Below, piece by piece: positions 29,812-42,091 of a stretch of DNA of 64,000 nt. Made by a program: the position numbers and the translations under genes. Source of the stretch: Symbiodinium natans (Eukaryota > Sar > Dinophyceae > Suessiales > Symbiodiniaceae); contig CAJNDS010000335.1 of the NCBI GenBank assembly GCA_905221605.1, positions 1,239,930 to 1,303,929 of the forward strand. The letters are read 5' to 3'. The notes under the pieces are model-generated. The model saw only the letters and a list, made by a program, of their open reading frames with translations, did not search any database and was not told the origin of the DNA. How positions within the stretch are numbered: the stretch's first letter is position 1; each line of letters starts with the position of its first letter.

Positions 29812-32800
29812 ATGGCTAGCAGGGATGCATCAGGTATGGCAAGCTCGATCTGCTTGGCAAAGCAAGCAGATCTCGAAGCGGTAGCGTTCAGTTGTACCGG
29901 CCGCCGCCTGGCGCGGGCGGCCTATGGTTTAGGGTTTAGGGGCTGAAAGGCTGGCGTTCTTAAGCTGGGTTTAGGGTTTGGACCTGTCGCACGCGAAATT
30001 AAGTTCAGCCGCACCTCCACCTTACCATGACCAAGCGAGCGACATCGCAAGAGCTGTGTCCGCTCTACACATTCCATCTTCAGGCTATGTCCGAGTGGGC
30101 AGGCGCAGCAAAAACCATCCGAGCGCAAGCCATACGCCCTCAACCCTAAACCACAAGCCGTGAGCCCAAAGTATTGTCCACAAGCTTTAAGCGAGCACGG
30201 GCATCATGTCCCTGACCCCACGCGTGGGCCCGATTCTGCTGAAGCAGCAGCAACCAAAGAGCAAAATATAGGCTTCCATAGCACTTGCGCTGTAGGGCTT
30301 AGGGCTTAGGGTTCAAGGTTTAGGGTGTAGGGTTTTAGTGGGGTGCATTGGCTTAAGTCGTTCTTGTATCGCTAGATGGGTGACATGGACCCTTGGTGGC
30401 CTGGAAGCAGAAAGTAACCGAGGTTTTTGCGGCCTTTAACCGTAAACCGTCCGCCCTCTCAACTCTAAACCCTAAACCCTAAACCTAAACCCTAAACCCT
30501 GACCCTAAACCCTATAAACCCTATAAACCCTATAAACCCTATAAACCCTATAAACCCTATAAACCCTATAAACCCTATAAACCCTATAAACCCTACAACC
30601 CTCTAAACCCTATAAACCCTATAAACCCTATAAGCCCTATAAACCCTATAAACCCTATAAACCCTATAAACCCTCTAAACCCTCTAAACCCTCAACCCTA
30701 AACCCGAAACCCTAAACCCTAAACCCTAAATCCCTAAAACCCTAAACCCTAAACCCTAAACCCCCAAACCCTGAACCGGAAACCTTAAACCCTAGGCTGG
30801 TGGTGGTCTTGACAGAAGACTTGTGCTTCGATTATGCCATGAACGATGCCCAAGATGCAGGCGCAGCTCTTCGGGGGCCTTAGGGGTTTAGGGGTTTAGG
30901 GGTTATTGGGTTGAAGGGTTTAGGGTTTAGGGTTCAAGGTTTAGGGTTTAGGGTTAAGGGTTTAGGGTTTAGGGTTTAGGGTTTGGGAGCCTTAAGATTT
31001 TTGTGTTTCGGAGCCGTAGGTTTTTGGGTTCAGGTATTTGTTCATTCTCTAGGATGCCCAGTAGTACCCTTATTCCCTTTTTGGGGGGGGTTTAGGTTCC
31101 CTTATAAACCCCTTTAAGCAAAAAGGGCCCCCCTTTTTGAGCCTGGGTTACTGGGCAACCTAGTTAGGGTTTGGGAGGAGCTCGGCACTTTACATCCCCC
31201 TAGAAGGCCGGCGCCGGGCTCATGAGGGGTTGGACAGTACATTCCCAGAATCCCCGTCAGGAAGGTTTAGGGGTTAGGGTTTAGGGTTTAGGGTTTAGGG
31301 TTTAGGGTGCCGACAAGGGGCTTTAGAGTAGAGGTGTCTTGGTCGCAATACATGAAGGAAGCACGCCGATGACATGTTTTCTGAAGCCCAAAAAACCCTA
31401 AACCTTAAACCCTAAACCCTAAACCCTAAACCCTAAACCCTAAACCCTAAACCCTAACCCCTAAACCTTCCTGACGGGGATTCTCCGAAACCCTGAGCCC
31501 TAAACCCCATTAGAACAGGGGCCTGACACTTAGTTCACCTCAGAAGGGCTCCTGATTCAGAGATCCCTGCACATGCCGAACAAAGCTGCAAAGCCCAAAC
31601 CTCTGGATTTTTAGGGTTGAGGGTTGAGAGTTTAGGGTTTAGGGTTTAGGGTTTAGGGTTTAGGGTTTAGGGTTTAGGGTTTAGGGTTTGAGGCATGGCT
31701 TGTTCAATGAAGGGGGGCTTGCTTGGAGGATCAGGGTACGTAAAACCCAGCTGAAAGCGGACGGCTTGCCCGCTTACCTTAAGTACCCAGAGACTCCAAA
31801 ACCCCCTAATTAAGGAATACACCCTTAAATTATTCTAGGAACCCTAATATGATTTAAGGTATATTCCTTAATTAAGGGGTTTTGGAGTCTCTGGGTACCC
31901 TGCGATGGTTATCGCGGGGGTAGAATCCTAATCCATGTGCCCAAATAGGGAGTAAATGCTTGGGCCTTAAAGTCTCTCCTATATAGGGCTTTTCGGGTCC
32001 AAGCACATAGTAATGTGGTACATGGACCCTTAAGGTAAGTACAGTCAAGAAAATAGAGCTGGGTCAGAAAGTACCATGAACCTGCAAGTAGGGCTTAGGA
32101 CTTGGGGGGTTGCCCCAGAGAGGGCTGTAGTGGTTTCTACTTCTTGTTGTTGAGGCACGTTGATCACTCGCACAGTCACACCACCTTTCTTCGATAAGGT
32201 GACAAGCCAAAAGCTCTATCATCCCCCCGGCAAGCATGTCCCATGTCAACCCAAAACCTTAAACCCTACGCGGGTGAAAGCCAAAGCGTTGGCCAAGACC
32301 CACTCCGAACGAGAACGAGGGTGATCTTAAGAAGTTGGTTTAGGATTTAGGATCTAGGGTTTAGGGTTTTGGGAGGTAGGCAGGGCTGAGGGAAATGTTT
32401 GCCGACCGACAGGAATTCCTGGAAGAGAAACCTGAAGCCTGTTGCGATTTTTTTGACCAAGGCTTTTCAGCCTATCGATGGAGCATCCTGCCCGGAGCGG
32501 TTTAGGGTGTATGGTTCAGGCTTTAGGGGCCGGGTTTTAAAAATTTTGGGTTTAGGATTGAGGGTTTAGGGCTTTGAGTTTAGGACCAGGTATCAGCAGA
32601 GTTTAGGGAATCCTAAACCCTAAACCCTAAACCCTAAACCCTAAACCCTAAACCCTAAACCCTAAACCCTAAACCCTAAACCCTTTGCCTCAGCCAGGCA
32701 TCAGTGCCATCTGGCTCGGGTTGACCGGCAACGGCGCCTACTACCCGGTACGCCCGGCAGAAGGTTTGCGAGGAAGCATACCCAGAGACTCCAAAACCCG

Positions 32801-33595
32801 TTAATTGAGGAATATACCTTAAATCATATTAGGGTTCCAACAACCCCTTAATTAAGGACTATACCTTAAATCATGCTAGGGTTCCTAGAGGCATATTCCT
32901 TAATTAGGGGGGTTTTGCAGTCTCTGGGTACTGCACTTGGAGGTCCACATCAGGAAGCAGATGGCCGGTTCTCTAAATTATGGTCCCCCGTTCTGTAGCT
33001 ACTTTATAAAATAAGGGGGCCGTAGTTTCATCAGGATCCAAAAAATGGACCATCATATCAGGGTTGAGGATTGGGGCAGTAGAGGGTGGAAGGTTGTGCG
33101 AAATCTAGATTCCCAATTCCCTGCCCGAAGTGCCATATACCATTCTGGGACCCTATCGCCCTACTTTCCGGACGAAGGCTAGGGTTTTTGGGTCCCTAAA
33201 TGCTATAAACCCTGCAGACCCTACAAAACCCCATAAAACCCTGCAACACCCTGTAAAAACCATTACAAAACCCTGCAAAACCCTATAAACGCCTACAGCA
33301 CCCTGTAACAACCATTGTAAAGTCCTACAAAACCCTATAAACCCCCTGTAAACGCCCTGTAAAACCATGATAGCACCCCAAAAACCCTGTAAACCATGAA
33401 CCGAGGTTTGAAGCGCTTCTAGGACTTTGTCGATGTAGCTTTCGGAGCTTCTTGATACCACGAGCTGGTGCCTGGCGCCCCACCAAGACCCTCAACACTC
33501 TGCTTTTTTGTTTTAGGGTTTAGGGTTTGGGGTTTAGGTTTTCGGGTTTAGGGTTTAGGGTTTAGGGCTGAGGGTTTGAGGGTTTAAGATTTTGG

Positions 33596-33633
<38 letters not shown>

Positions 33634-36600
33634 AGGGACACTTCATTTTGTGGCTAGTGAAGAACACTAAGAAAGTTCGGGTTTAGGTTCTGAAAAGGTC
33701 TACAAACAACGTTCTGCGTAAACCCTAAACCCTAAGCCCTAACCCTAAACCCTAAACCCTAAACCCTGATCGCTCAACTCTTCGCAAGCAGGCCAACACG
33801 CGACACCGCATGCCATTCTCGACGGTGCCCTGGAACAAGGTCGCCGCCAGGGCCTCGATGAGTTTAGGGTTTAGGGTTTAGGGTTTAGGGTTTAGGGTTT
33901 AGGGTTGGCATAAGCCTGAAAGCTCGAGGTAGTCTCCTTGGACAATGTATTGTGTTTTTTCTGAAAGCCACAGAAATAACAAGCCCTGAACCCTAACTCC
34001 TGAGCCTTAAACCCTAAACCCTAAACCCTGTGGAAACCCGAAGCCCTGAGTTTTCGCGTTGTGTGGTTTCAGGGGAATCTAGGGAAGACATTAAGAAGTC
34101 ACAACCTACTTGGAGGTTTACCGGTACCTATCTCTCAACTAGTATACTACTGTTGAAGCATCCTAATATGCTGCCACGCACCCGAGAACCTCCATGTACT
34201 TCACTGGTTTTGGGCTTAGGGTGGTTTAGGATTTAAGGGGCTTGTTGCCTTGGGTACTCAGCGCTGAGGGCCTGTAACCCAAGGGCCCATACTTCAGAAG
34301 CCTTCAAATAAGCTAAGGGGCCATATTAAAGGACCCCTAAACCCTAAACCCTAAACCCTAAACCCTCAACCCTCAACCCTGATTCCATGGGTTCAGGGCC
34401 CAAGGGTAGGAGCCGCAACTCTTCCACAAAGTCTGATAGCAAAGGTACTCAGCAATCAACTCCGGTTCTTCATTCACCTGGCCCCCCGAGCTGCCTAAAC
34501 CCCACATCCGAAATGTGGGGTTTAGGGTTTAGGGTTCAGGGTTTAGGGCTTAAGGGTCGTATTACCTGGCATGGTGGAGGTTTCTTCGGGTAGTGACAAG
34601 GCCCCTTGATATGGGGGTTTCCTGGGCGTACCCTTTTTCGGGGTCCCCCTAAGGGCGATTCTCTTGTATATAGGTTTTTTGTGGGGTACCCCTACGTTGG
34701 GAAACGCCCGCATGGTACCTTACCTGCTTTCACCCTAAACCCTAAACCCTGAACCCGAAACCCTAAACCCTAAACCCTAAACCCTAAACCGTGGGCCCTT
34801 GGGCGTCATAGGGAATAGGAGGGGCATCTTCAATTTAAGGGCCCATACGAAGGCCCCTTTGTGGCTGCCCCAAGAGGGTTATATCGCAATATGTTATTAC
34901 TAAAGACGAGTCCCCAAACCGTAGGACCCCAAATCCCTAAACCGAATTCGTAGTTGTGTGCTCTCTGATTGGGTTGTTTCTTGTTTGAAGGTAGGGTTTA
35001 GGGTTTAGGGATTGGGGCTTAGGGCTTAGGGCTTAGGGTTTAGGGTTTAGGGTTTGCCGTAAGCCACCGATTCGGGTTGAGGGTTTTACAAACCTCGACC
35101 CCAACTGAGGAGTACCTGCCGCTGGCAGTGCGTGACCCCTTCTTGGAGGGGGTGGGATGCCCGGCCAGGGGGTTGAGGTGGAGGAGTTTAGGGTTTAGGG
35201 TTTAGGGTTTAGGGTGTAGGGTTTAGGGTTTGGGGTTTGGGGTTTAGAGGCTTAAGGGTTGAGGTGGGTGTTTCAGTGAAGGACCTAGGAGTTTGCACCA
35301 AGATCACAGGTACACAGCAACACAATGATGTTGGTACGGCATCCTCACCGACTGTATTGCTAGAATGGGACTTACTGCTTCGATTGGAGCATATCATCCT
35401 ACTCATAAGCCCCAAAAACTGGCTTGATTGGCCTTATATAGGTCATGCCAACTACAAGTCTTTACCCGAAGCCCTAAGGACCTTAAAACCCCTAAACCCC
35501 AAACCCCCATGTCAACAAGGTAGTAAGTCCATCTAACTCCCTTCAAACCCTAAGCCCCAAACCTACTGGTTCACCTCAGTAGGGAATGAGGGAATGAGGT
35601 ACCTCATGTAGCCGCCTGAGTTGAGGGGTATGTATGCTGGGACGGATACAACGTACCTCACCCCCTCATTCAATACGCAGAACCAGTAGGCGCGAACCCT
35701 CAACTCTGGGACCCAAATCCTGGGCCCAAGACCCGCAGGAAAGCCCAAAGTCGACTTTAGAGGTTAAGGGTTTAGGGTTTAAGGTTAGGGTATAGGGTGC
35801 AGGGTCTCAAGGATTTTAGGACGCTTGAGCCCTATAGACCCTAAGCCCTATATACACCCTCTTGGGGTTTAGGGTTACGTCAGCGGGAAGGAATCTTTGG
35901 GCACAAAAAGGACTCAGCCTTTTCAAACCCTAAACCCTAAACACTAGACCCTAAACCCTAAACCCTTCGTGGTGCCTTATCAGAACCCAAACGAGGGTTG
36001 GTTCCCTACTAGGGTAAAGGGTTTAGGGTTTAGGGTTTTAGGGCACCAAAAGGCCATAGCCGTGAACCCTAAGCCCTATAGAAGACCTTAAACCCTAAAC
36101 CGTAAACCCTAAGCCCTTATACCCTCAACCGGTTTAGGGTTTTAGGGTTTAGGGTTTAGGGTTCAGGGTTTAGGGTTTAGTGTCGACGTTTTAGTGTAAC
36201 CCTGAACCGTAAACCCTCCACCCTCAACCCTAGACCCCAGCCCTAAACTTAGAGCTTCAAGGAAACGTACCGGATCCAAGAACTCTCTACAGCAGCAGGC
36301 TGCCCGAAACCTCCTCCCTCCCACCCCAAAACGGTACCCCCCTCGATAATACGAAGTGGGTTTAGAGTTTAGCGTTCGGGGTACCCTTTCCGGGAGAGGT
36401 TTGGGGACCCCTCTGACTGTAGTAACGGGCTCGAGTGTTGCGCACGGGAAAACTCTCGAGACTCCTGAGAGTGTACGCGGCGACCCCAGACGGCTTGTCT
36501 TGGTGGCTTGACCAAGACCATCAGACCCCAGGCGGTGCCGGTCCCGAAAGTAACCCTAAACCCTAAACCCTAAACCCTAAACCCTAAACCCTAAACCCTA

Positions 36601-38732
36601 AACCCTAAACCCTAAACTGAGAACTGGGCGGCACTCCGGTCTGCGTCATCCCACAACTATGTGGCAGAGAGTTGCCGGTGGTTTGGAGAACGTGTGGTTC
36701 GCAGACGTGCTCGCTGACGACGTGTAAGCGTATCTGCGGTTGTGGTTCAAAAGGTTTAGGGCTTTGGTCGGGGTTTAGGGTCTGGGGTTTTAGGGTTCGG
36801 GGTTAGGGGTTTTGAGAGTCTGGTAAATGGTCTTGGGTTGGGTGTAAGGCTTTCGGGCTTATTAAGTTTGGCGTTTACGGGTCAAAGCGCTGAAGAATTT
36901 AGGGCTCAGAGATAAACACCCTCAGCACAAGAGCTTCATGAAGGTTGCGAGGGATTGTTAAACTCCAGCGACCCAGAATCGTTTTTCATCTTATCTCTAA
37001 ACCCTAGACCCGAAACCTTATAATCTCTATAAACCCCAACCCCTATAAACCCTCTAACTATAAACCCTATACACCCCACGACTATAAACCCTATCAGCCC
37101 TACAACAATAAACCCTATAACTAGAAACCCTAAAAGTTCGATGTCTATAAACCCTACAACCCTTAAGACCCTACTTGGAGGATCGGGGCACTGAGCAAGT
37201 AGGGTTATAAGTAATCAAAAGTATAATCACCTTACTTAGAATCCCACTTACTATGTCCCCTGATCACTAGGGGAACCTTAGAAAAGCTTGGGGAGCCTTA
37301 GGGAGTAGGGGGGAGTACCCCCCCCCTTGAGCCTCCCTCTCTTAAGGACCATTAAGTACCATGAACCTCCAAGTACTAAACCCTAAACCCTAAACCCTAA
37401 ACCCCAGGTGTATACCCCTGACAACTACCTGCCGGTCACCCTGGCGGACCGCAATTCGGTGCCCGCCGACCCGCAGCCGACGCCCCAGGAAGCTCTGAGG
37501 GTTTGGGGTTAGGGTTTCAGGTTTCAGGGTTTAGGGCTTAGGTTTTAGGGTTTAGGGTTTCGGGCTTCTCGGGTTTTCACAGCCTTCTGGGCTTTTGTGG
37601 GTTTTAGGGCTGCTTCAGGACTGACCAGGCTCCCGAAGCGCAAAACCTAAGTCACAGAGCTTGGTAGGTAGATGTTACACCCTAAACCCCAAACCCCAAA
37701 CCCTAAACCTTAAAACTCTAAACCCTAAACCAAAGCCCAAAACCGGTTTGGGGTTTCATGAACTCAGGTGGAGAGGCTTGTCTTCGGTACATAGCCTTCA
37801 CATTACAAATGCTTCTCGGAGGCATACCTATTGTTTCTTGGGCTTACCCTAAGGGTCCATGTACCGAAATAGGGAATACTTGGGCCTTAAAGTACCTCCT
37901 GTATAGGGACTTTGGGGCCCAAGTATACAATAATAACGTACATGGACCCTTAGGGCTACTGTGCGCTCGATCAGGGTTCAGGGTCGCCTAGGGACCCAAA
38001 AAGGACAGAAGCATAATCATTTCATAGGGATATCCCTACCTTGTTGAAGGCTTCCTTATAAGGGGCGTTTACATGGGATATCCCTATCCTAATTGTTGCT
38101 TTTGTGCTTTTTTGGGTCCCTAGGGTCTGGGGGGACGTTACACTCTAGTCCCGAAAACCCCAAACCCTCCACGAGGTGGGGAAGGCCCCAAGAGCTGGAT
38201 CTGGACGACTCCGAGCAAATCCTAACTCCGAAGGCACTGCTGGGGTTTCGGGTTTAGGGCTTGGGGCTGTTTAGTGTTTAGGGTTCAGGGCTTGGGGTGC
38301 AGGGTTTAGGGAAGGTTCGTGGGACGTGCCAGCGGGTTTTAGCTGGATTTATCATGCTGCTTATAGTCCCCTTTAGCTGGCCTTACACAAGGTTCAGGTT
38401 TCGGGGAATGAAGGGCTGAGGTTTTGAGACTTGGGAGTTTCGGGTTGCGGGCTTAGTCGTTCATTAGAGTGTCGGCTATTTCGAAGTCCTGTGGTGTGCA
38501 TGAGGCTCGGCCCATGCAGCAAAAGCGATTTAATTTGACAGCTCCCTCTCACCCACTAACCCCTAATCCCTAAACCCTAACCCCTTAAACCCTAAACCCT
38601 AAACCCTATGAAGCTGTGCCAGGGAAAAAGCGCAGGCTGAGGGTTGCAGCTCAACGCGATGTCGCGATCTCAGATTTTTCGGGCTTGGCGTTCAGGGCGC
38701 CCCCCCCCCCCACTTGGCAGCTCTGTTTTTGA
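29812..38732 (+). CDS. multi-exon gene model of unknown function, 14 islands
   Basis: Exon-like islands that keep phase: 29812-29926 (ATG), 30004-30094, 30796-30860, 32698-32747, 33792-33861, 34073-34123, 34397-34514, 35082-35185, 35277-35309, 36253-36359, 36668-36721, 37408-37500, 38195-38244, 38636-38732 (TGA); 365 codons plus stop. Parts read convincingly: LVVVLTEDLCFDYAMNDAQD (30796), ISAIWLGLTGNGAYYP (32698), and ENVWFADVLADD (36668) running on into VYTPDNYLPVTLADRNS (37408). Most introns are GT-AG; 30861-32697 would be GC-AG with AG|GC at both ends. Several start at a GTTTAGGG or GTTTGGGG. MITE-like elements of families 1, 2, 4, 5, 6 and 9 lie in the introns. No domain is recognised, and this may be more than one gene; the joins near 34-35 kb are the weakest. 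Confidence 0.35.
30473..30795 (-). repeat. CCCTAAA array with a 9-bp CCCTATAAA block
   Basis: At 30500-30680 about eighteen units of CCCTATAAA (9 bp) are flanked by ordinary CCCTAAA units. The array ends at CCTAG, the proposed acceptor of the 30796 exon. Confidence 0.85.
31385..31462 (-). repeat. CCCTAAA array
   Basis: Ten units; with the TTTAGGG array at 31270-31305 upstream it forms an inverted pair of telomere arms. Confidence 0.85.
31630..31692 (+). repeat. TTTAGGG array
   Basis: Nine near-perfect units within the inferred intron 30861-32697. Confidence 0.9.
31783..31898. mobile_element. MITE-like element, family 2, copy 1
   Basis: Terminal inverted repeats of about 45 bp beginning GTACCCAGAGACTCCAAAAC, with TTAATTAAGG inside. 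A second copy lies 1 kb downstream. Confidence 0.75.
31927..32035. mobile_element. MITE-like element, family 1, copy 2
   Basis: More diverged copy (ATCCATGTGCCCAAATAGGG … GTACATGGACCCTTAAGG). Confidence 0.6.
32609..32686 (-). repeat. CCCTAAA array before an acceptor
   Basis: Eleven units followed by TTTGCCTCAGCCAG, acceptor of the 32698-32747 exon. Confidence 0.9.
32779..32930. mobile_element. MITE-like element, family 2, copy 2
   Basis: Ends TACCCAGAGACTCCAAAACC and GGTTTTGCAGTCTCTGGGTA. The inner segment 'ataccttaaatcat…tagggttcc' is duplicated, making it longer than copy 1. Confidence 0.75.
33598..33632 (+). repeat. poly-G run
   Basis: More than 30 consecutive G after a TTTAGGG-like stretch; length may be uncertain for sequencing reasons. 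Confidence 0.8.
34106..34200. mobile_element. MITE-like element, family 5, copy 2
   Basis: Starts CTACTTGGAGGTTTACCGG and ends with GAACCTCCATGTACT. It overlaps the 3' end of the proposed 34073-34123 exon, so the element itself could supply that donor (CCG|GTACCT or GGAG|GTTTAC). Confidence 0.55.
35562..35690. mobile_element. MITE-like element, family 9
   Basis: Inverted ends CCTACTGGTTC and GAACCAGTAGG, with inner inverted pair GAATGAGG / CCCTCATTC. Single copy in the window. Confidence 0.6.
36551..36617 (-). repeat. CCCTAAA array
   Basis: Nine units about 50 bp upstream of the acceptor of the 36668-36721 exon. Confidence 0.9.
37171..37265. mobile_element. MITE-like element, family 6, copy 2
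   Basis: CTACTTGGAGGATCGGGGCA to CCCACTTACTATGTCCCCTG, inverted ends as in the 9149 copy. Confidence 0.6.
37848..37955. mobile_element. MITE-like element, family 1, copy 3
   Basis: 108 bp with complete ends CCCTAAGGGTCCATGTAC and GTACATGGACCCTTAGGG; the best preserved copy together with 41984-42091. Confidence 0.8.
37987..38124. mobile_element. MITE-like element, family 4
   Basis: Inverted ends CCTAGGGACCCAAAAA and TTTTTGGGTCCCTAGG; an inner GGGATATCCC palindrome occurs near both arms. Single copy. Confidence 0.7.
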
Positions 38733-38840
38733 CTCCCAAGAACACTCTTCCTTCGGGTTTAGGGTTTAGGGGTTAGGGGTTAGGGGTTTGGGGTTTAGGG
38801 TTTAGGGTTTAGGGATTAGGGTTCTCCTGTCCACGATCTG

Positions 38841-38942
38841 TAGGATTTATGTACCTCATTTTTGTACACTTGGGCCCCAAAGTCCCTGGATAGGAGGTAC
38901 TTTAAGGCCCAAGCAGTCCCTATGTAGGTACATGACCCCTAG
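38841..38942. mobile_element. MITE-like element, family 1, copy 4
   Basis: Opposite orientation to copy 3, ends partly decayed. Confidence 0.65.
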
Positions 38943-39379
38943 AGACTTGGAAACGTCAGTATCCTCTAGAATTCCGATAAGAATCCCCAGAGCCCAACTT
39001 ACTAACCCTTGCTAACCAGTCGCACGGGCTTCCAAGTAGGGGCCCCTATAAACCCTAAACCATAAGCCCTAAGCCTTCAATACTGGGCACTTGGGTGGCG
39101 CTTGGGGTTTGGAGTTTATGGTATAGGGTTTAGGGTTTAGGGTTTAGGGTTGAAGGCTTTGGTTTCATGACTATCTGCTGATAAATGATCCCCTTAACTG
39201 GCCTCATGGATGGTCTTAGGGTTTAGGGTTGAGGGTTTAGGGTTTAGGGTTGAGGCGCGCTTTTCTCAATTTTAAGTTGGCATACAGTGACAATTCCAAC
39301 GAGCTTGTAAGTCCCGCGAACCTCGAAGTACGCAGTTCTACTTTATTGCTTCTGGAATCTACCACGAGTGAAACCACAA

Positions 39380-39530
39380 GCCCAAACCCTAAAACCCAAA
39401 ACCCTAAAACCCTAAAACCCTAGAACCCTAAAACCCTAAAACACACCCTAAAGCCCTAAAGCCCTAAAGCCCTAAAGCCCTAAAACCCTAAAACCCTAAA
39501 ACCCTAAAACCCTAAACCCTAAACCCCTAA
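39380..39530 (-). repeat. 8-bp telomere-like array (CCCTAAAA, CCCTAAAG)
   Basis: About eighteen units with period 8 rather than 7, grouped by variant. The CCCTAAAA form equals the telomere unit of some green algae, but here it is a local variant. Confidence 0.85.
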
Positions 39531-39964
39531 AGCCCCAACCCCTTCTTGGGGCAGGTCCTGCATGGCCCAGTTGAGGGTTACTGGCTAAGCCTTCCACCCA
39601 TTCTTGGAGAAGTTACGTGGTCAGCTTATTTCAAAGCCCTAAGCCCTAAACCCTAAACCCTAAACCCGTATATACAGGTTATTCGGGACCATGAACTACC
39701 TAGATGGACCTTGGATATACTAAGATGTTACTAGGGAACCCAGCTGCGGTACTGCTAGGTTTCTCTCAGGATGTAAACAGTTATGGTTTATGGTTTAGGG
39801 CCTAGGGTTTAGGGTGTGTTTAGGGTTTAGGTAATTTCTAGGGTTTAGGGTTTGGGGTTTATTCTGTGATTTCGGGTTAAGGTAGTTGCTACTCACAAGT
39901 CTCATGGTTTTGGGGTAAGGTGGGTTCAGGCTTTAGGGTTTGGGGTTTAGTGTCTAGGGTTCAG

Positions 39965-40044
39965 GGCAAATCGACGACCTGTCGTCCAAGGTGTACATAT
40001 GCCGCCACTGCGCGAGGTTGGAAGGGACAGTGCCGCGAAGAACT
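39965..40044 (+). CDS. exon-like island with CxxC
   Basis: After GGTTCAG one frame reads QIDDLSSKVYICRHCARLEG. Two other frames are also open, and no donor is clear. It follows TTTAGGG-like repeats. Confidence 0.25.
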
Positions 40045-40309
40045 TAAAACCCAAGACCTACGAGGGGCTTTCTTTGCCTCCTTGTTGTTAAAGGGCAGTT
40101 ACTAAAGAACTGCCGGTCATAAAGAGTTGCAATGAACACAAGGTCAACCTAAACCATTAAACCCTTGACCCTCAAACCCTTGCCCTCAAGCTCTTAACCC
40201 TTTGAGACTCTTCATCCTGTTCCAGCACGCAACCCCTATAATTCTTACTATAGGTATTCACATGTGTAGAAGTACATTCTTAACACGACATAAATATGAA
40301 TATACGTGC

Positions 40310-40450
40310 TACAACAAATAATATATATATATATGCATATATTATATTTGTATATCGATAATAATAATAATAGTAATAGTATTAATAGAAATTTGATTAT
40401 AATAATTATTATTTATGCTTATACTTATATGCATGAATAAACATCTATGT
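40310..40450. repeat. AT-rich microsatellites
   Basis: (AT)n and (AAT)n at 40315-40420. From about 40140 to 41290 I see only these, telomere-like arrays (40845-40960) and a weak exon-like segment near 40768-40850. Confidence 0.7.
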
Positions 40451-41299
40451 AGAATAATTCGCCTGGGGGCCTTCTCACGGCCAGGTCAGCAGTCGGCTCT
40501 TCAGTGGTTCAGGATATTCGCGGAACCCCTAGCCCTAAACCCTAAACCCTAAACCCTAAAAACCCTTAAACCCCTAAACCCGAAACCCTACTTGAAAAGC
40601 TTCCGAAGCGACATATGAGCACTTTGGGTTTGGGGTTGGGGGTTTTGGGGTGTAGGGCTTTGGCATGGGGTCTACGGCTAGGGGTTCTGGTTTTGCCCAA
40701 CAACTTGGTTGTGGAGGAGAGGGGGACCCTAAACCCTAAACACCGGCGGTGTATTCTTTAGGCATGTAGGCTTGCTGTGAGCCTGCCAAATGTGCTGGGC
40801 TAGCTCCGACGTGGTGGGCTGGGCAGCTCCCAGCACAGCTGATTAGGGTTTAGGGTTTAGGGTTTAGGGTTTAGAGTTTAGGGTTTAGGGTTTAGGGATT
40901 AGGGTTTAGGGTTTAGGGTTTATAGGGCAAGTTTAGGGTTTAGGGTTTAGGGTGGTTTAGGGTTTGGGGGTTTGGGGGCTCGCGTTCATGGCCTAGTCTC
41001 CTGAAGTCAGAGAGTAGCTGAAAAGCACATGAAGTTCGGGAGAAGCTCCCATACTTCTTTGAGCCTCAACCCCTAAACCCCTAAATCCCAAACCACCCAA
41101 GCCAGAGTCACCTGAAGCTGGTCTAAGACAGCGAGTCCCGACACTTGGGTATCCAGCAGTTGGCAGACTTTAGTAGACTTGAGGTGATTTTCGCGGGGGT
41201 TCAGAGGTTGTGTTCGGCGTGAGGTACTGCTTGAAAGCTAGTGCTGCTGTTGATTGTCCCTATAACCCGAAACTCTTTAAAACTTTAAAGCTACTCCAG

Positions 41300-41423
41300 C
41301 CTCTGTGGATCCGAAACGCGCCAGCACGTCGGAGCCGCCCAGAATGTGGCAGCTTCCGGATCGCGAGACGCGGACATGCGAGGAAAACAGGCTACACGCG
41401 TGTGAGGGCTCAGTGCTTCTAGG
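41300..41423 (+). CDS. exon-like island
   Basis: After CTACTCCAG the frame reads SVDPKRASTSEPPRMWQLPD and stays open to the donor at GG|GTTTAGGG (41424). Another frame ends in TAG at 41422. Function unknown. Confidence 0.35.
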
Positions 41424-41983
41424 GTTTAGGGTGTAGGGTTTAGGGTTTGGGTTTAGTAGGTCCTACTTTCGTGAAACCCAGGTTCAAATCCCCAAGCCCG
41501 AAGCCTTCAACCCGCAACCCATACCCCGAGAGGGAAGGGATGTAGGTTTGAGGGCTGTAAAAGTCGCCCAAGATCCCCATTCACCAAACCTTCTTCCTGA
41601 ATCTGATTCGGGTTTAGGATTTAGGGTTTAGGATTTAGGGTTTAGGGTTGTGTTTGGACGTGTTTTTCTGGCTTTCGCGGCCACGGACGAGGGGGTGGGG
41701 GTGGGGAGGGAGCGGGTGGGGGGGAGCGGGTGGGCGTGGATGATGTTGCTCAGGGTTAGTTAAAGAAGTGGTGTATGCGCATTCCGTTGCAGTCGCATTA
41801 AAAAGGCGAAGCAGTGGACCCAGAACCCGCACGTAACCCTTACCCTTGCCTAACCACTATGACAGTGCAGCTCTCTTGATTGCTGCCCTGAATCCCAAAC
41901 CTTAAGACCTACTAGGACGAAATGGAGGCTTCCGAACATGCCCGCGCGAGGTCTCACGGAGATTCAGGGCTCATGACTCATAA

Positions 41984-42091
41984 CCCTAAGGGTCCATGTA
42001 CGTTATTATTGTATACTTGGGACCCAAAGTCGTATAAAGGAGGTACTTTAAGGCCCAAGTATTCCCTATTTAGGTACATGGACCCTTAGGG
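41984..42091. mobile_element. MITE-like element, family 1, copy 5
   Basis: 108 bp with full ends; flanked by TAA on both sides, which may be a target duplication (TAA or TA). Confidence 0.8.

Noticed and set aside
27535-29884. Long frames on both strands reading as pentapeptide repeats (ATLAG, GNPGG, QGCPR, PPPGL)
   Set aside because: A 15-bp minisatellite keeps all frames open; the strings appear in every frame and both strands and lack non-repeat domains.
22676-30680. Regular repeats as a CRISPR array
   Set aside because: No unique spacers of constant length between identical repeats, and the context is eukaryotic.
41462-41490. T-arm-like word GGTTCAAATCC suggesting a tRNA
   Set aside because: The flanking bases do not pair and no acceptor or anticodon stem is present.
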